A stretch of DNA of 19,626 bases, from NCBI GenBank assembly GCA_910586835.1, contig CAJUJU010000068.1, positions 1 to 19,626 on the forward strand. The letters are read 5' to 3'. This document shows positions 7,515 to 14,071 of this stretch, one piece after another; the stretch's first letter is position 1; every line of letters begins with the position of its first letter. The stretch is from an uncultured Acetatifactor sp. (GTDB lineage Bacteria > Bacillota > Clostridia > Lachnospirales > Lachnospiraceae). The position numbers were made by a program, and so were the translations under genes. The notes under the pieces are model-generated. The model searched no databases. It had not been told where the DNA came from and saw only the letters and a list, made by a program, of their open reading frames with translations.

Positions 7515-7535
7515 TAGTATCTTACAGGAATACTA
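7515..7535. promoter_or_regulatory. Operator-like palindrome at the regulator promoter
   Basis: An inverted repeat TAGTAT-(9 bp)-ATACTA that overlaps the -10 box and the transcription start region of the TrmB-like gene. This placement suits a repressor site; the neighbouring regulator is the obvious candidate (inference). Confidence 0.45.
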
Positions 7536-7560
7536 TAAATACTGTCCCGAAATTTGTCAA
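7532..7560 (-). promoter_or_regulatory. Sigma-A promoter of the TrmB-like regulator
   Basis: Minus strand TTGACA (7555-7560), 17-bp spacer, TATAGT (7532-7537). One mismatch to consensus in total. It probably drives the regulator and, by read-through, ddh-lysA-ldcA. Confidence 0.78.
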
Positions 7561-7597
7561 CCAAAAAATAAAAACCTGCCCGTTGGGTGTTATCCAC

Positions 7598-7663
7598 AAA
7601 AACAGAAAATACCGTCAAGGATGCAAAATACAAAGCTTATCCTTGACGGCATTTTCTGTTTTT
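7598..7663 (-). terminator. Strong terminator after ung
   Basis: A 25-position stem (7598-7622 with 7639-7663, a single mismatch at 7611/7650) around a 16-nt loop, flanked by A and T tracts. It lies 35 bp after the ung stop codon and just before the regulator promoter, so it closes the sir2-like to ung operon. The symmetry would let it act on both strands. Confidence 0.9.
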
Positions 7664-7698
7664 ATTTAGACAACTGAATTTTCTGCCTGCGGCAGCAG

Positions 7699-8376
7699 TC
7701 ATCGAACATTTTCAATCTGCCAGTCAATGGGCGTTTCTCCATGCTCCTCCAGAAAACGATTCGTCTGGCTGAAAGGCCTGCTTCCGAAAAAGCCATTGTA
7801 CGCCGAAAGGGGACTGGGATGCGCTGCCTTCAGGATCAGATGGTTCGGATTATCCAGCATCTTGGCCTTTGACTGGGCAGGCTTGCCCCATAGAATAAAC
7901 ACAATGGGACGATCCTGCTTGTTCAGCGCCCGGATCGCCGCATCCGTAAACTTCTCCCATCCCCTCCCTTTGTGGGAATTCGCCATATGTGCGCGAACCG
8001 TCAGCACCGTGTTGAGCATCAGCACTCCCTGACTGGCCCATTTTACCAAGTATCCGTTATCCGGAATAGAACAGCCCAGATCTTCGTGCAGCTCCTTGTA
8101 GATATTTACCAGAGACGGCGGAATATCCACCTCCGGCTTTACGGAAAAGCATAGGCCATGGGCCTGTCCCACATTGTGATAGGGATCCTGGCCGATGATT
8201 ACCACCTTCACCTGACTCAGCGGAGTCAGATGAAACGCGTTAAAGATATCGTCTGCCGGAGGAAACACCTGCGTCGTGTTGTACTCGTCCAGAACAAACT
8301 GATACAGTTCCTTGTAATAAGGTTTTGCAAACTCCTGTCCCAGTTCCGTCAACCAGTCATTATCAATCATTGCCAT
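7699..8376 (-). CDS. ung: Uracil-DNA glycosylase, family 1
   Basis: A 225-residue base-excision repair enzyme that removes uracil from DNA. Conserved motifs: the water-activating GQDPYH (62-67, catalytic Asp64), LMLNT with uracil-recognising Asn122, and HPSPLSA (from His186), whose His stabilises the transition state. Length matches bacterial Ung. I chose the ATG at 8374-8376 (AAAGGA 10 nt upstream). A GTG three codons earlier is only 2 nt from that ribosome binding site, and a second ATG (8368-8370) is too far. It is the last gene of the operon, 24 bp after hisF and followed by a strong terminator; no functional link to histidine synthesis is known. Confidence 0.95.
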   Translation of the reverse strand: MAMIDNDWLTELGQEFAKPYYKELYQFVLDEYNTTQVFPPADDIFNAFHLTPLSQVKVVIIGQDPYHNVGQAHGLCFSVKPEVDIPPSLVNIYKELHEDLGCSIPDNGYLVKWASQGVLMLNTVLTVRAHMANSHKGRGWEKFTDAAIRALNKQDRPIVFILWGKPAQSKAKMLDNPNHLILKAAHPSPLSAYNGFFGSRPFSQTNRFLEEHGETPIDWQIENVR

Positions 8377-8400
8377 ATAAGCCACATCCTTTCCGGAAAA

Positions 8401-9162
8401 TCAAAGCCGCACGCTGACCCCTTTGCCCTGCAGATATTCCTTCACCTGCCTGATTTCCAGCTCTTTAAAATGAAATAGTGATGATGCCAGCACGGCTTCC
8501 GCACCGGCCTTCGTCAGCGCATCATAAAAATGTTCCGGCCTTCCGGCTCCTCCTGAAGCAATAACGGGGATACTGACCGCCTCAGACACTGCTCTTGTCA
8601 GCTCCAGATCGTATCCGGCCCTGGTTCCGTCCGCGTCCATACTGGTCAACAGGATCTCTCCCGCCCCCAGCTTTTCCGCCTTCACTGCCCACTCTACGGC
8701 GTCGATGCCCATATCCACACGCCCGCCGTTTTTATAAATATTCCAGCCGCTCTCATCCGCCCTTTTCTTCGCGTCAATGGCCACCACCACACACTGACTG
8801 CCGAATCGGTCGGCTCCATCAGATACCAGTTGAGGATTCATAATCGCTGCGGAATTGACCGCTATTTTATCCGCCCCTTCCCGCAAAATCACTCTGAAGT
8901 CTTCCACCGTGCGCACACCGCCGCCCACGGTAAAAGGAATAAACACCCGGGCCGCCACCTGCCGCACCCACTCCAGCTGTGTGGCTCTGTTGTCCGCAGA
9001 TGCATTGATATCCAAAAAAACCAGTTCATCCGCACCTTCCCTGCTGTATACGGCAGCAATCTCCGCAGGATCACCCGCATCTTTCAGGTTCAGAAACCGG
9101 ACTCCCTTCACCACTCTCCCGTCCTTCACGTCCAGACAGGGGATCACTCTTTTTTTGTGCAT
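8401..9162 (-). CDS. hisF: Imidazole glycerol phosphate synthase, cyclase subunit HisF
   Basis: A 253-residue (beta/alpha)8 barrel. With ammonia from HisH it converts PRFAR to imidazole glycerol phosphate and AICAR, joining histidine and purine synthesis. The catalytic aspartates are Asp11 (in RVIPCLDVKDGRVVKG) and Asp130 (in VVAIDAKK). Phosphate-binding GGG motifs appear at 80-82 (TVGGGVRT) and SGGAG near residue 205. Full length and start are typical. It starts 4 bp after the hisH stop, so the two subunits are tightly coupled. No other his gene is in the window. Confidence 0.97.
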   Translation of the reverse strand: MHKKRVIPCLDVKDGRVVKGVRFLNLKDAGDPAEIAAVYSREGADELVFLDINASADNRATQLEWVRQVAARVFIPFTVGGGVRTVEDFRVILREGADKIAVNSAAIMNPQLVSDGADRFGSQCVVVAIDAKKRADESGWNIYKNGGRVDMGIDAVEWAVKAEKLGAGEILLTSMDADGTRAGYDLELTRAVSEAVSIPVIASGGAGRPEHFYDALTKAGAEAVLASSLFHFKELEIRQVKEYLQGKGVSVRL

Positions 9163-9166
9163 GCTC

Positions 9167-9781
9167 CTACCCCTTTGTCACCCTGATAAAATTGCGCAGT
9201 ATCTGCAGGCCCGCGTCAGCACTTTTCTCCGGATGAAACTGACAGCCAAACACATTTCCTTTTTCTACGGAAGCATCGATCATCAAACCATATTCCGTGC
9301 GCGCTGTGACCACCTGGTCTTCCCCGGCACGAAGATAATAGGAATGCACAAAATAAACAGATGTATGATCCGACAGCCCCTCGAACAGCCTTCCCTGCCG
9401 AGGAAACTGCAGATCGTTCCAGCCCATGTGCGGAACCTTCAACCCTTCCTGCGCCGGAATCCGCATTACCCTTCCGTCCAGAATATGAAGTCCCTTCACC
9501 CCCGGGCTCTCCTCACTGCTCTCAAACAAAAGCTGCTGCCCCAGACAGATTCCCAGAAAAGGGATCTCCCTGTCCACACACTTCCGGATCACCTCTTCCA
9601 GCCCACGGGCGCGAAGTCTGGCCATAGCGCCTCCAAATGCTCCCACACCCGGCAGGATCACTCCGTCCGCATTCAAAATCCTCACGGGGTCTTCGGTAAC
9701 GATGGTCTTCTCACCCAAAAAATCAAGCGCTTTCTCCACACTGCCGATATTTCCCGCGTCATAGTCGATGATGGCTATCAT
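9167..9781 (-). CDS. hisH: Imidazole glycerol phosphate synthase, glutaminase subunit HisH
   Basis: A 204-residue class I glutamine amidotransferase that supplies ammonia to HisF. The catalytic triad is Cys79 (in GICLGQQLLF), His183 and Glu185 (in QFHPEKS). The oxyanion-region PGVGAFGGAM (44-53) and the N-terminal IDYDAGNIGSV are typical of HisH. AGGA lies 9 nt before the ATG. It starts 18 bp after the acidic membrane protein gene and is followed 4 bp later by hisF. Confidence 0.97.
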   Translation of the reverse strand: MIAIIDYDAGNIGSVEKALDFLGEKTIVTEDPVRILNADGVILPGVGAFGGAMARLRARGLEEVIRKCVDREIPFLGICLGQQLLFESSEESPGVKGLHILDGRVMRIPAQEGLKVPHMGWNDLQFPRQGRLFEGLSDHTSVYFVHSYYLRAGEDQVVTARTEYGLMIDASVEKGNVFGCQFHPEKSADAGLQILRNFIRVTKG

Positions 9782-9799
9782 TGCTTTCGTCCTTCCGTC

Positions 9800-11983
9800 T
9801 CACTGATTATCTATAAAGGTATCCTGCCCCAGCTCTTCCTCCTCCGGCAACGGATCACTCATACCGTCGTCCGCATCCGTATTCTCCGGCGTCACAGGCT
9901 TCTCGGGCGCATCCCAATTGTCATAGGTCTTTCCTCCGGCAATGGCGGTGACAATCCTCGTATACTGAACATCACTGCGTTCTGCGGCAATCTCCCTGGC
10001 CTGACTCTCTGTCAGCCCATATTTGCTCTCCAGAATATTCAATATGGTTGCATAGTCCGCAGCCACATCAGGGCCGGCATTAAACCTCTCCGCGTACTCA
10101 TACAGCTCAGGATAACTGTTCACCGTCTGAATCAGACTGTCAAGCGCCTTAACCTCCGATCCTTCCTCCACGAACATCTCATATTCCCGCATCCACAGCC
10201 TGATATACAGAATGCTTTCGGACTTACCGAACATAATACTCTCCGACTCGGTCAGATCCTTCCCGAACAGATTGGTATAACAGGTCCGGTAATCCCCCTC
10301 ATAATAGGCGGTACGCGCCGTCTTCTTATCTGTGTACTCCGCTGCCGCATTGACAAACACAAACAGAAGAACCCCCAGCGAAACACCGATCAGAAGGATC
10401 GGCAGCACCCGTTTAAAGGAAATCTTTTTCCCGGGTGTACCTGTGCTCTCCTTCGGCGGCTTTTCCTTCTTCGGTTTTTCTTTCTTGGGTTTCGGTTCTT
10501 TCTTCGGCTTCTCTTTTTTGGGCTTCGGTTCCTTCTTTGCCTTTCCCTTCTTTCCTCCGGAACCCTTTCCGCCCTTTTCCTTGTCAAGGTCCTTCAGAAT
10601 ACCCTCGTTCTCCTGCGAAAGTCTGATATCCTCGTTTTCCTCTTCCGGGTCCTCCTCCGACAGGAAATCCATAAGCTTTGAAAGCAGAGGCTTCTTTCCT
10701 TTTTCCTCCTGTCCGGCACTCTTGTTCCTCTCCGGGATAAACGCGTCGGCCTCCGCCGAATCCACCTCCAGGAAGTCCGGAAAATCGGACGCTCCTTCTC
10801 CCTCCAGAAGCGCGGCATCCACATCGCCATCACCGAACAGACCGTCGAGGCCAAGCCCAAGATCATCCTCGCCTTCCGGAGCCTCTTCGGCAGATTCCTC
10901 CGCTTCGGGCTCCGGCCCTACGGCATTGTCAATAATATCCTCCAACTCCGCAAGAACAGGATCCTTCTCCCCGCCGTCAAACAGTAAATCCTCCTCTCCG
11001 GCCTGCGACATTTTCTCACCGCCGGCTTCAGAAATAATCGAATCCAGTACGGCCATATCCGGCTCCGCTTCAAAATCCTCTGAAAGCTCCGGTTCCTCTG
11101 CCCTCACCTGATTTTCAGGACTCTGCTCCGGTATTGCGCCCTTCTTTCGAGCCGCTTTTGCCGCTTCCTTTGCAGCCTTCTTTTCCGCCTTTCTTGCGGC
11201 AGCCTGCTCTTTTTTCTCCTGACGCTTTGCGCGTGCAAGCTCCTTTTTCTCCCGGGCCGACATCTTTTTATTCTCTGCAGTGTCTTTGCGGTCGTTTTCC
11301 GCAAGACCAACGACCTCTGTTTCTTCCCCGGGCACATCCTGCGATGCTTCCACAAACAGATCGTCCACCGCCTCGTTTCTGTCGGACTTGGTCAAAAGTT
11401 CCTGTATCTCCTGGAGTTCACTGTCGTCGCTCTCCTCAAGCATTTTCAGCACATCTTCATCCGACAGATCTTCGTCCGAACTCTGCAAAAAATCCTCCGA
11501 AACGGATTCATCATTGGAAACCAGCAACTTTTCAATCTCTTCTTCGGTCATCTCACTGACCGAGTCAAGGTTCAGGGAACCGGACATATCACCGATTTCC
11601 TCTTCCCCGTCCAGTTCCCCCAGAATATCCGACACATCCGTCTCATCCCAGTCCCCGTCTACAGCAGAATCCGCCTGAATATCAGCCAATTTTCCGGAAC
11701 TTTCTGATAAATCTTCCGGCAGCTCCGACTCTCCTGTTCCTGTCAAATCCTCTCCCAGATCCGCTTCTCCGAGATCCAGGCTCTCCAGATCCAGGTCTCC
11801 AAGATCCTCCGGCAGCTCTGACTCCTCTGCTTCCATCAAACCCTCTCCCAGATCCGCTTCCCCGAGATCCAGGCTCTCCAGATCCAGATCCTCAAGATCC
11901 CCGGAAAATTCCGTTTCTCCCGTCTCTCCGTCCTTTGCCATATCTTTTAACAGGCTATCCAGATAATCCTCTTGTGAAGGCAT
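9800..11983 (-). CDS. Large acidic/lysine-rich single-span membrane protein, unknown function
   Basis: A 727-residue protein I cannot assign to a family. Residues 1-240 are extremely acidic (Asp/Glu/Ser/Leu) and contain two near-identical 31-residue repeats at 29-59 and 60-90 built on DLDLESLDLGEADLGE. About 240-282 is a charged Ala/Lys/Glu helix (KAEKKAAKEAAKAARKK). Residues 283-470 are acidic again. About 472-515 is a Lys/Pro repeat (KPKKEKPKKEPKPKKEK). One membrane span follows at about 525-545 (VLPILLIGVSLGVLLFVFV). The last 180 residues are a folded-looking helical domain (TAYYEGDYRTCYTNLFGKDL, SQAREIAAERSDVQYTRIV) with an acidic tail; it resembles a TPR-like helical repeat but I am not sure. 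By the positive-inside rule the acidic/basic part is cytoplasmic and the C-terminal domain external. GAGGAG precedes the ATG. It sits between the Sir2-like gene and hisH in an apparent operon. Confidence 0.85.
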   Translation of the reverse strand: MPSQEDYLDSLLKDMAKDGETGETEFSGDLEDLDLESLDLGEADLGEGLMEAEESELPEDLGDLDLESLDLGEADLGEDLTGTGESELPEDLSESSGKLADIQADSAVDGDWDETDVSDILGELDGEEEIGDMSGSLNLDSVSEMTEEEIEKLLVSNDESVSEDFLQSSDEDLSDEDVLKMLEESDDSELQEIQELLTKSDRNEAVDDLFVEASQDVPGEETEVVGLAENDRKDTAENKKMSAREKKELARAKRQEKKEQAAARKAEKKAAKEAAKAARKKGAIPEQSPENQVRAEEPELSEDFEAEPDMAVLDSIISEAGGEKMSQAGEEDLLFDGGEKDPVLAELEDIIDNAVGPEPEAEESAEEAPEGEDDLGLGLDGLFGDGDVDAALLEGEGASDFPDFLEVDSAEADAFIPERNKSAGQEEKGKKPLLSKLMDFLSEEDPEEENEDIRLSQENEGILKDLDKEKGGKGSGGKKGKAKKEPKPKKEKPKKEPKPKKEKPKKEKPPKESTGTPGKKISFKRVLPILLIGVSLGVLLFVFVNAAAEYTDKKTARTAYYEGDYRTCYTNLFGKDLTESESIMFGKSESILYIRLWMREYEMFVEEGSEVKALDSLIQTVNSYPELYEYAERFNAGPDVAADYATILNILESKYGLTESQAREIAAERSDVQYTRIVTAIAGGKTYDNWDAPEKPVTPENTDADDGMSDPLPEEEELGQDTFIDNQ
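11714..11899 (-). repeat. 93-bp in-frame tandem duplication in the acidic protein gene
   Basis: Two adjacent 93-bp units (11807-11899 and 11714-11806) encode residues 29-59 and 60-90 of the acidic membrane protein. The first two-thirds of the units are nearly identical in DNA as well as protein, which suggests a recent duplication that can expand or contract. Confidence 0.85.
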
Positions 11984-12029
11984 AACTGTCTCCTCAACTT
12001 TCCTCTCAATCTATTTCCATCACCCTAGT

Positions 12030-12821
12030 TTAACACAGGTTCTCCAACCATTCAACTCCATTCCGGGGAATTCCGCATCCTTTTCCACTCAATTCCTCCG
12101 TCAGCTGATACAGAGATTCATTGACACGCACAAGCCTTGCCTTCTTATTGAAGAAGACTACCTTTTCAAAGGGCCAGCGAATCACGGTAGGATAACGCAT
12201 ACCGACTCCCAGTTCAACAACCGTCAGGTTTTTGTTCAACGTACCCTGCAGCCATTTTGTATACAGCTGCCACTGTTCCAGATACCCCTTCTCGTCATAA
12301 TCATCTGTATGTACCGTATTCAGAGCCATGTGTGCTCCGCACGCCGGACATACTCCCAGCACAGGCACCTGGTATCCGGTAAGCTTTCCCCGCGTCAGCC
12401 CGTCAAACATTTCCAGAAGAAGCTTGTCATCCCGCTCCTCCAGATTGATTGTTGTTTGTCCGCAGCCGCCGCTACACTGTTTTTTCCGATTGGAACCACA
12501 GGGCATAACCATACGATTCTGCTTCCATTGTTTCAATTCTATCCTGCGGTTCATTGCTGTAGATACAATAAAATAATTTTTATCCTCCAGTAAAACCGCC
12601 AGTTTCTCCAGCGCAGCCTCAATACTCCATCCACTTTTTGCAAGACAGTACTCCGCCCAGGCGGGCTCCAGCCAACCGATTCCCGCTTCCCGCATAAGCT
12701 CCAGTCCCCGCAGATATTCCGGACACGTCTTCAGTTCCCTGCCACCGTCAAACTCTTCTCCCAGCCCTACAAGAACAAGATCCGCTTCCCTGATTGCGGC
12801 TATTATGTCTCTCGTCTCCAT
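12030..12821 (-). CDS. Sir2-like NAD-binding domain protein (divergent)
   Basis: A 263-residue protein with weak similarity in plan to sirtuins. The N-terminus EADLVLVGLGEEF (12-24) resembles the NAD-binding GAGxS strand. KNYFIVSTAMNRRIE (81-95) aligns with the TxNxD segment. Cysteines C116/C120 and C158/C161 (QCSGGC and CPAC) can form the zinc site. LGVGMRYPTVIRWPFEK (204-220) fits the GTSxxVxP region, followed by a RLVRVN strand. Between the start and the first cysteines there is no His, so the usual catalytic His of deacetylases is missing; it may be a non-deacetylase NAD-using or NAD-sensing protein. I chose the ATG at 12819-12821 (GGGGAGG 6 nt upstream) over an upstream ATG with no site. 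It is the first gene of the operon with the acidic protein, hisH, hisF and ung. Family assignment is tentative. Confidence 0.6.
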   Translation of the reverse strand: METRDIIAAIREADLVLVGLGEEFDGGRELKTCPEYLRGLELMREAGIGWLEPAWAEYCLAKSGWSIEAALEKLAVLLEDKNYFIVSTAMNRRIELKQWKQNRMVMPCGSNRKKQCSGGCGQTTINLEERDDKLLLEMFDGLTRGKLTGYQVPVLGVCPACGAHMALNTVHTDDYDEKGYLEQWQLYTKWLQGTLNKNLTVVELGVGMRYPTVIRWPFEKVVFFNKKARLVRVNESLYQLTEELSGKGCGIPRNGVEWLENLC

Positions 12822-12977
12822 TTTCTTCCTCCCCGCCATAACGAAACAGACCTGATACACATCTCTATTCGCTCCACCAAATAATCGCCCCGAAAACCTT
12901 CGCTTTCCTCCTGCCCGCCGCTTCCTCCCACAGGCACGACCCTGGAATCCGGGAGCTCCGCCCCTGCATATTCACGC

Positions 12978-13005
12978 AAAAAGAGCCGGGACATCTCCCA
13001 GCTCT
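12978..13005 (-). terminator. Terminator after cheV
   Basis: A 10-bp stem (12982-12991 with 12996-13005, one G-T pair, 4-nt loop) followed on the minus strand by TTTTT, 12 bp after the cheV stop. The 156 bp from here to the sir2-like start shows no clear promoter. Confidence 0.88.
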
Positions 13006-13017
13006 TCCCTGAAATCT

Positions 13018-13929
13018 CTATTTATCCAGATGATACTCATCTACAAGCTGATCAACTATTTTCACCAGGTTGCCGATCTCCGGCTTTGACAGCTGTGCGT
13101 CAGCCCCCAGGGACTCACCCTTCTTTTTCATCTCTTCATTTACCAGCGATGAGAAAATAACAATGGGAATATTTGCTGTCACCTCATTCGACTTCACAAG
13201 CTTTGTCAGTCTGTGGCCGTCCATCTCCGGCATCTCAATGTCAGTGATAATCAATCTCACATGCTCGCTCAATGTGCCGTCCGCCTTACACTGGCAGATT
13301 ACGTCATACGCCTTCTGCCCGTTCTCCGTGTGAATCAGATTATCATACCCCGCTCTTTTCAGAGAATCCACAATCAGCTTATTCAGCAGAGCGGAATCCT
13401 CTGCAATCAGAATAGGCACATTGCTTCTCTTCCTCTCTCCCAGCTCATTGATCTCAGAGATTTTCAGACCGGTCTCCGGGTTGATGTCAGACACGATCTT
13501 CTCAAAATCAAGAATAATAATCAGCTTACCGTCTCTCTTGATAATTCCGGTAGAAACGCTCTCGTCCGTCGTGGAAATGGTTGCATCCGGCTTGATGATA
13601 TCCCGCCAGGACACCTTATGAATCCCCAGCACACTGTCAACATGGAAAGCAAGATCCAGCTTGTTGAAGTTGGTCAGGATAAACAATCCGGAGGAATCGG
13701 AAGTACCCTTTCCGAGACAATTTTTTAAATCAATGGCGGTGATCATGATATCACGCGGCATAAAAATGCCCTCAATGCTGGGATGGGAATTGGGAACAGG
13801 CGTCACTGACTGATAAGGAATAATCTCTCTGATCTTAGCCACATTGATGCCATATGTGTTGCTGCCCAACGTGAATTCCAGAATCTCCAGTTCATTAGTT
13901 CCGCTTTCCAATAAAATTTTTGTATCCAT
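13018..13929 (-). CDS. cheV: Chemotaxis coupling protein CheV (CheW plus receiver)
   Basis: A 303-residue cytoplasmic protein with an N-terminal CheW-like domain (about 12-155; EILEFTLGSNTYGINVAKIRE, TAIDLKNCLG, LIIILDFEKIV) and a C-terminal receiver domain (about 171-298). In the receiver the acidic pair is Glu177/Asp178, the phospho-acceptor Asp230 (LIITDIEMPEMDG), Ser260 stands at the usual Ser/Thr switch position, and Lys282 completes the site. CheV links chemoreceptors to CheA and its phosphorylation tunes adaptation. AGGTGG precedes the ATG. It stands alone, flanked by a permease gene and its own terminator, without other chemotaxis genes in view. Confidence 0.95.
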   Translation of the reverse strand: MDTKILLESGTNELEILEFTLGSNTYGINVAKIREIIPYQSVTPVPNSHPSIEGIFMPRDIMITAIDLKNCLGKGTSDSSGLFILTNFNKLDLAFHVDSVLGIHKVSWRDIIKPDATISTTDESVSTGIIKRDGKLIIILDFEKIVSDINPETGLKISEINELGERKRSNVPILIAEDSALLNKLIVDSLKRAGYDNLIHTENGQKAYDVICQCKADGTLSEHVRLIITDIEMPEMDGHRLTKLVKSNEVTANIPIVIFSSLVNEEMKKKGESLGADAQLSKPEIGNLVKIVDQLVDEYHLDK

Positions 13930-13991
13930 CTTTCCACCTCGTTGCTTTTGTCAAGATTGCCATCCGGCCGTCTCTTGCCCTGAATACTGTC

Positions 13992-14000
13992 ATTTTACCA
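13992..14000 (-). promoter_or_regulatory. Possible extended -10 promoter of cheV
   Basis: Minus strand TGGTAAAAT, an extended -10 (TGn plus TAAAAT), about 60 bp before the cheV start. No good -35 box is seen and there is no motility-sigma (SigD) match. The rest of the 142-bp gap has short palindromes but no clear terminator for the permease gene. Confidence 0.35.
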
Positions 14001-14071
14001 TACTTAACCGGAAAATGAAACTGTTATCTGAAAATTTTGTGCGAATTTTTTCCCCTGCAGGAATTCCTCTT

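Noticed and set aside
8855..10681. 608-codon open frame on the plus strand
   Set aside because: It is fully antisense to hisF, hisH and the acidic protein, has no ribosome binding site, and its composition is what the complement of these codon-biased genes gives.
12803..12994. 63-codon minus-strand frame upstream of the sir2-like gene
   Set aside because: Its ATG is inside the cheV terminator with no usable ribosome binding site, and it overlaps the sir2-like start. It is probably leader sequence.
14040..14066. Terminator after the permease gene
   Set aside because: Only short palindromes (GGAATTCC, CCTGCAGG) occur and no stem with a T tract on the coding strand.
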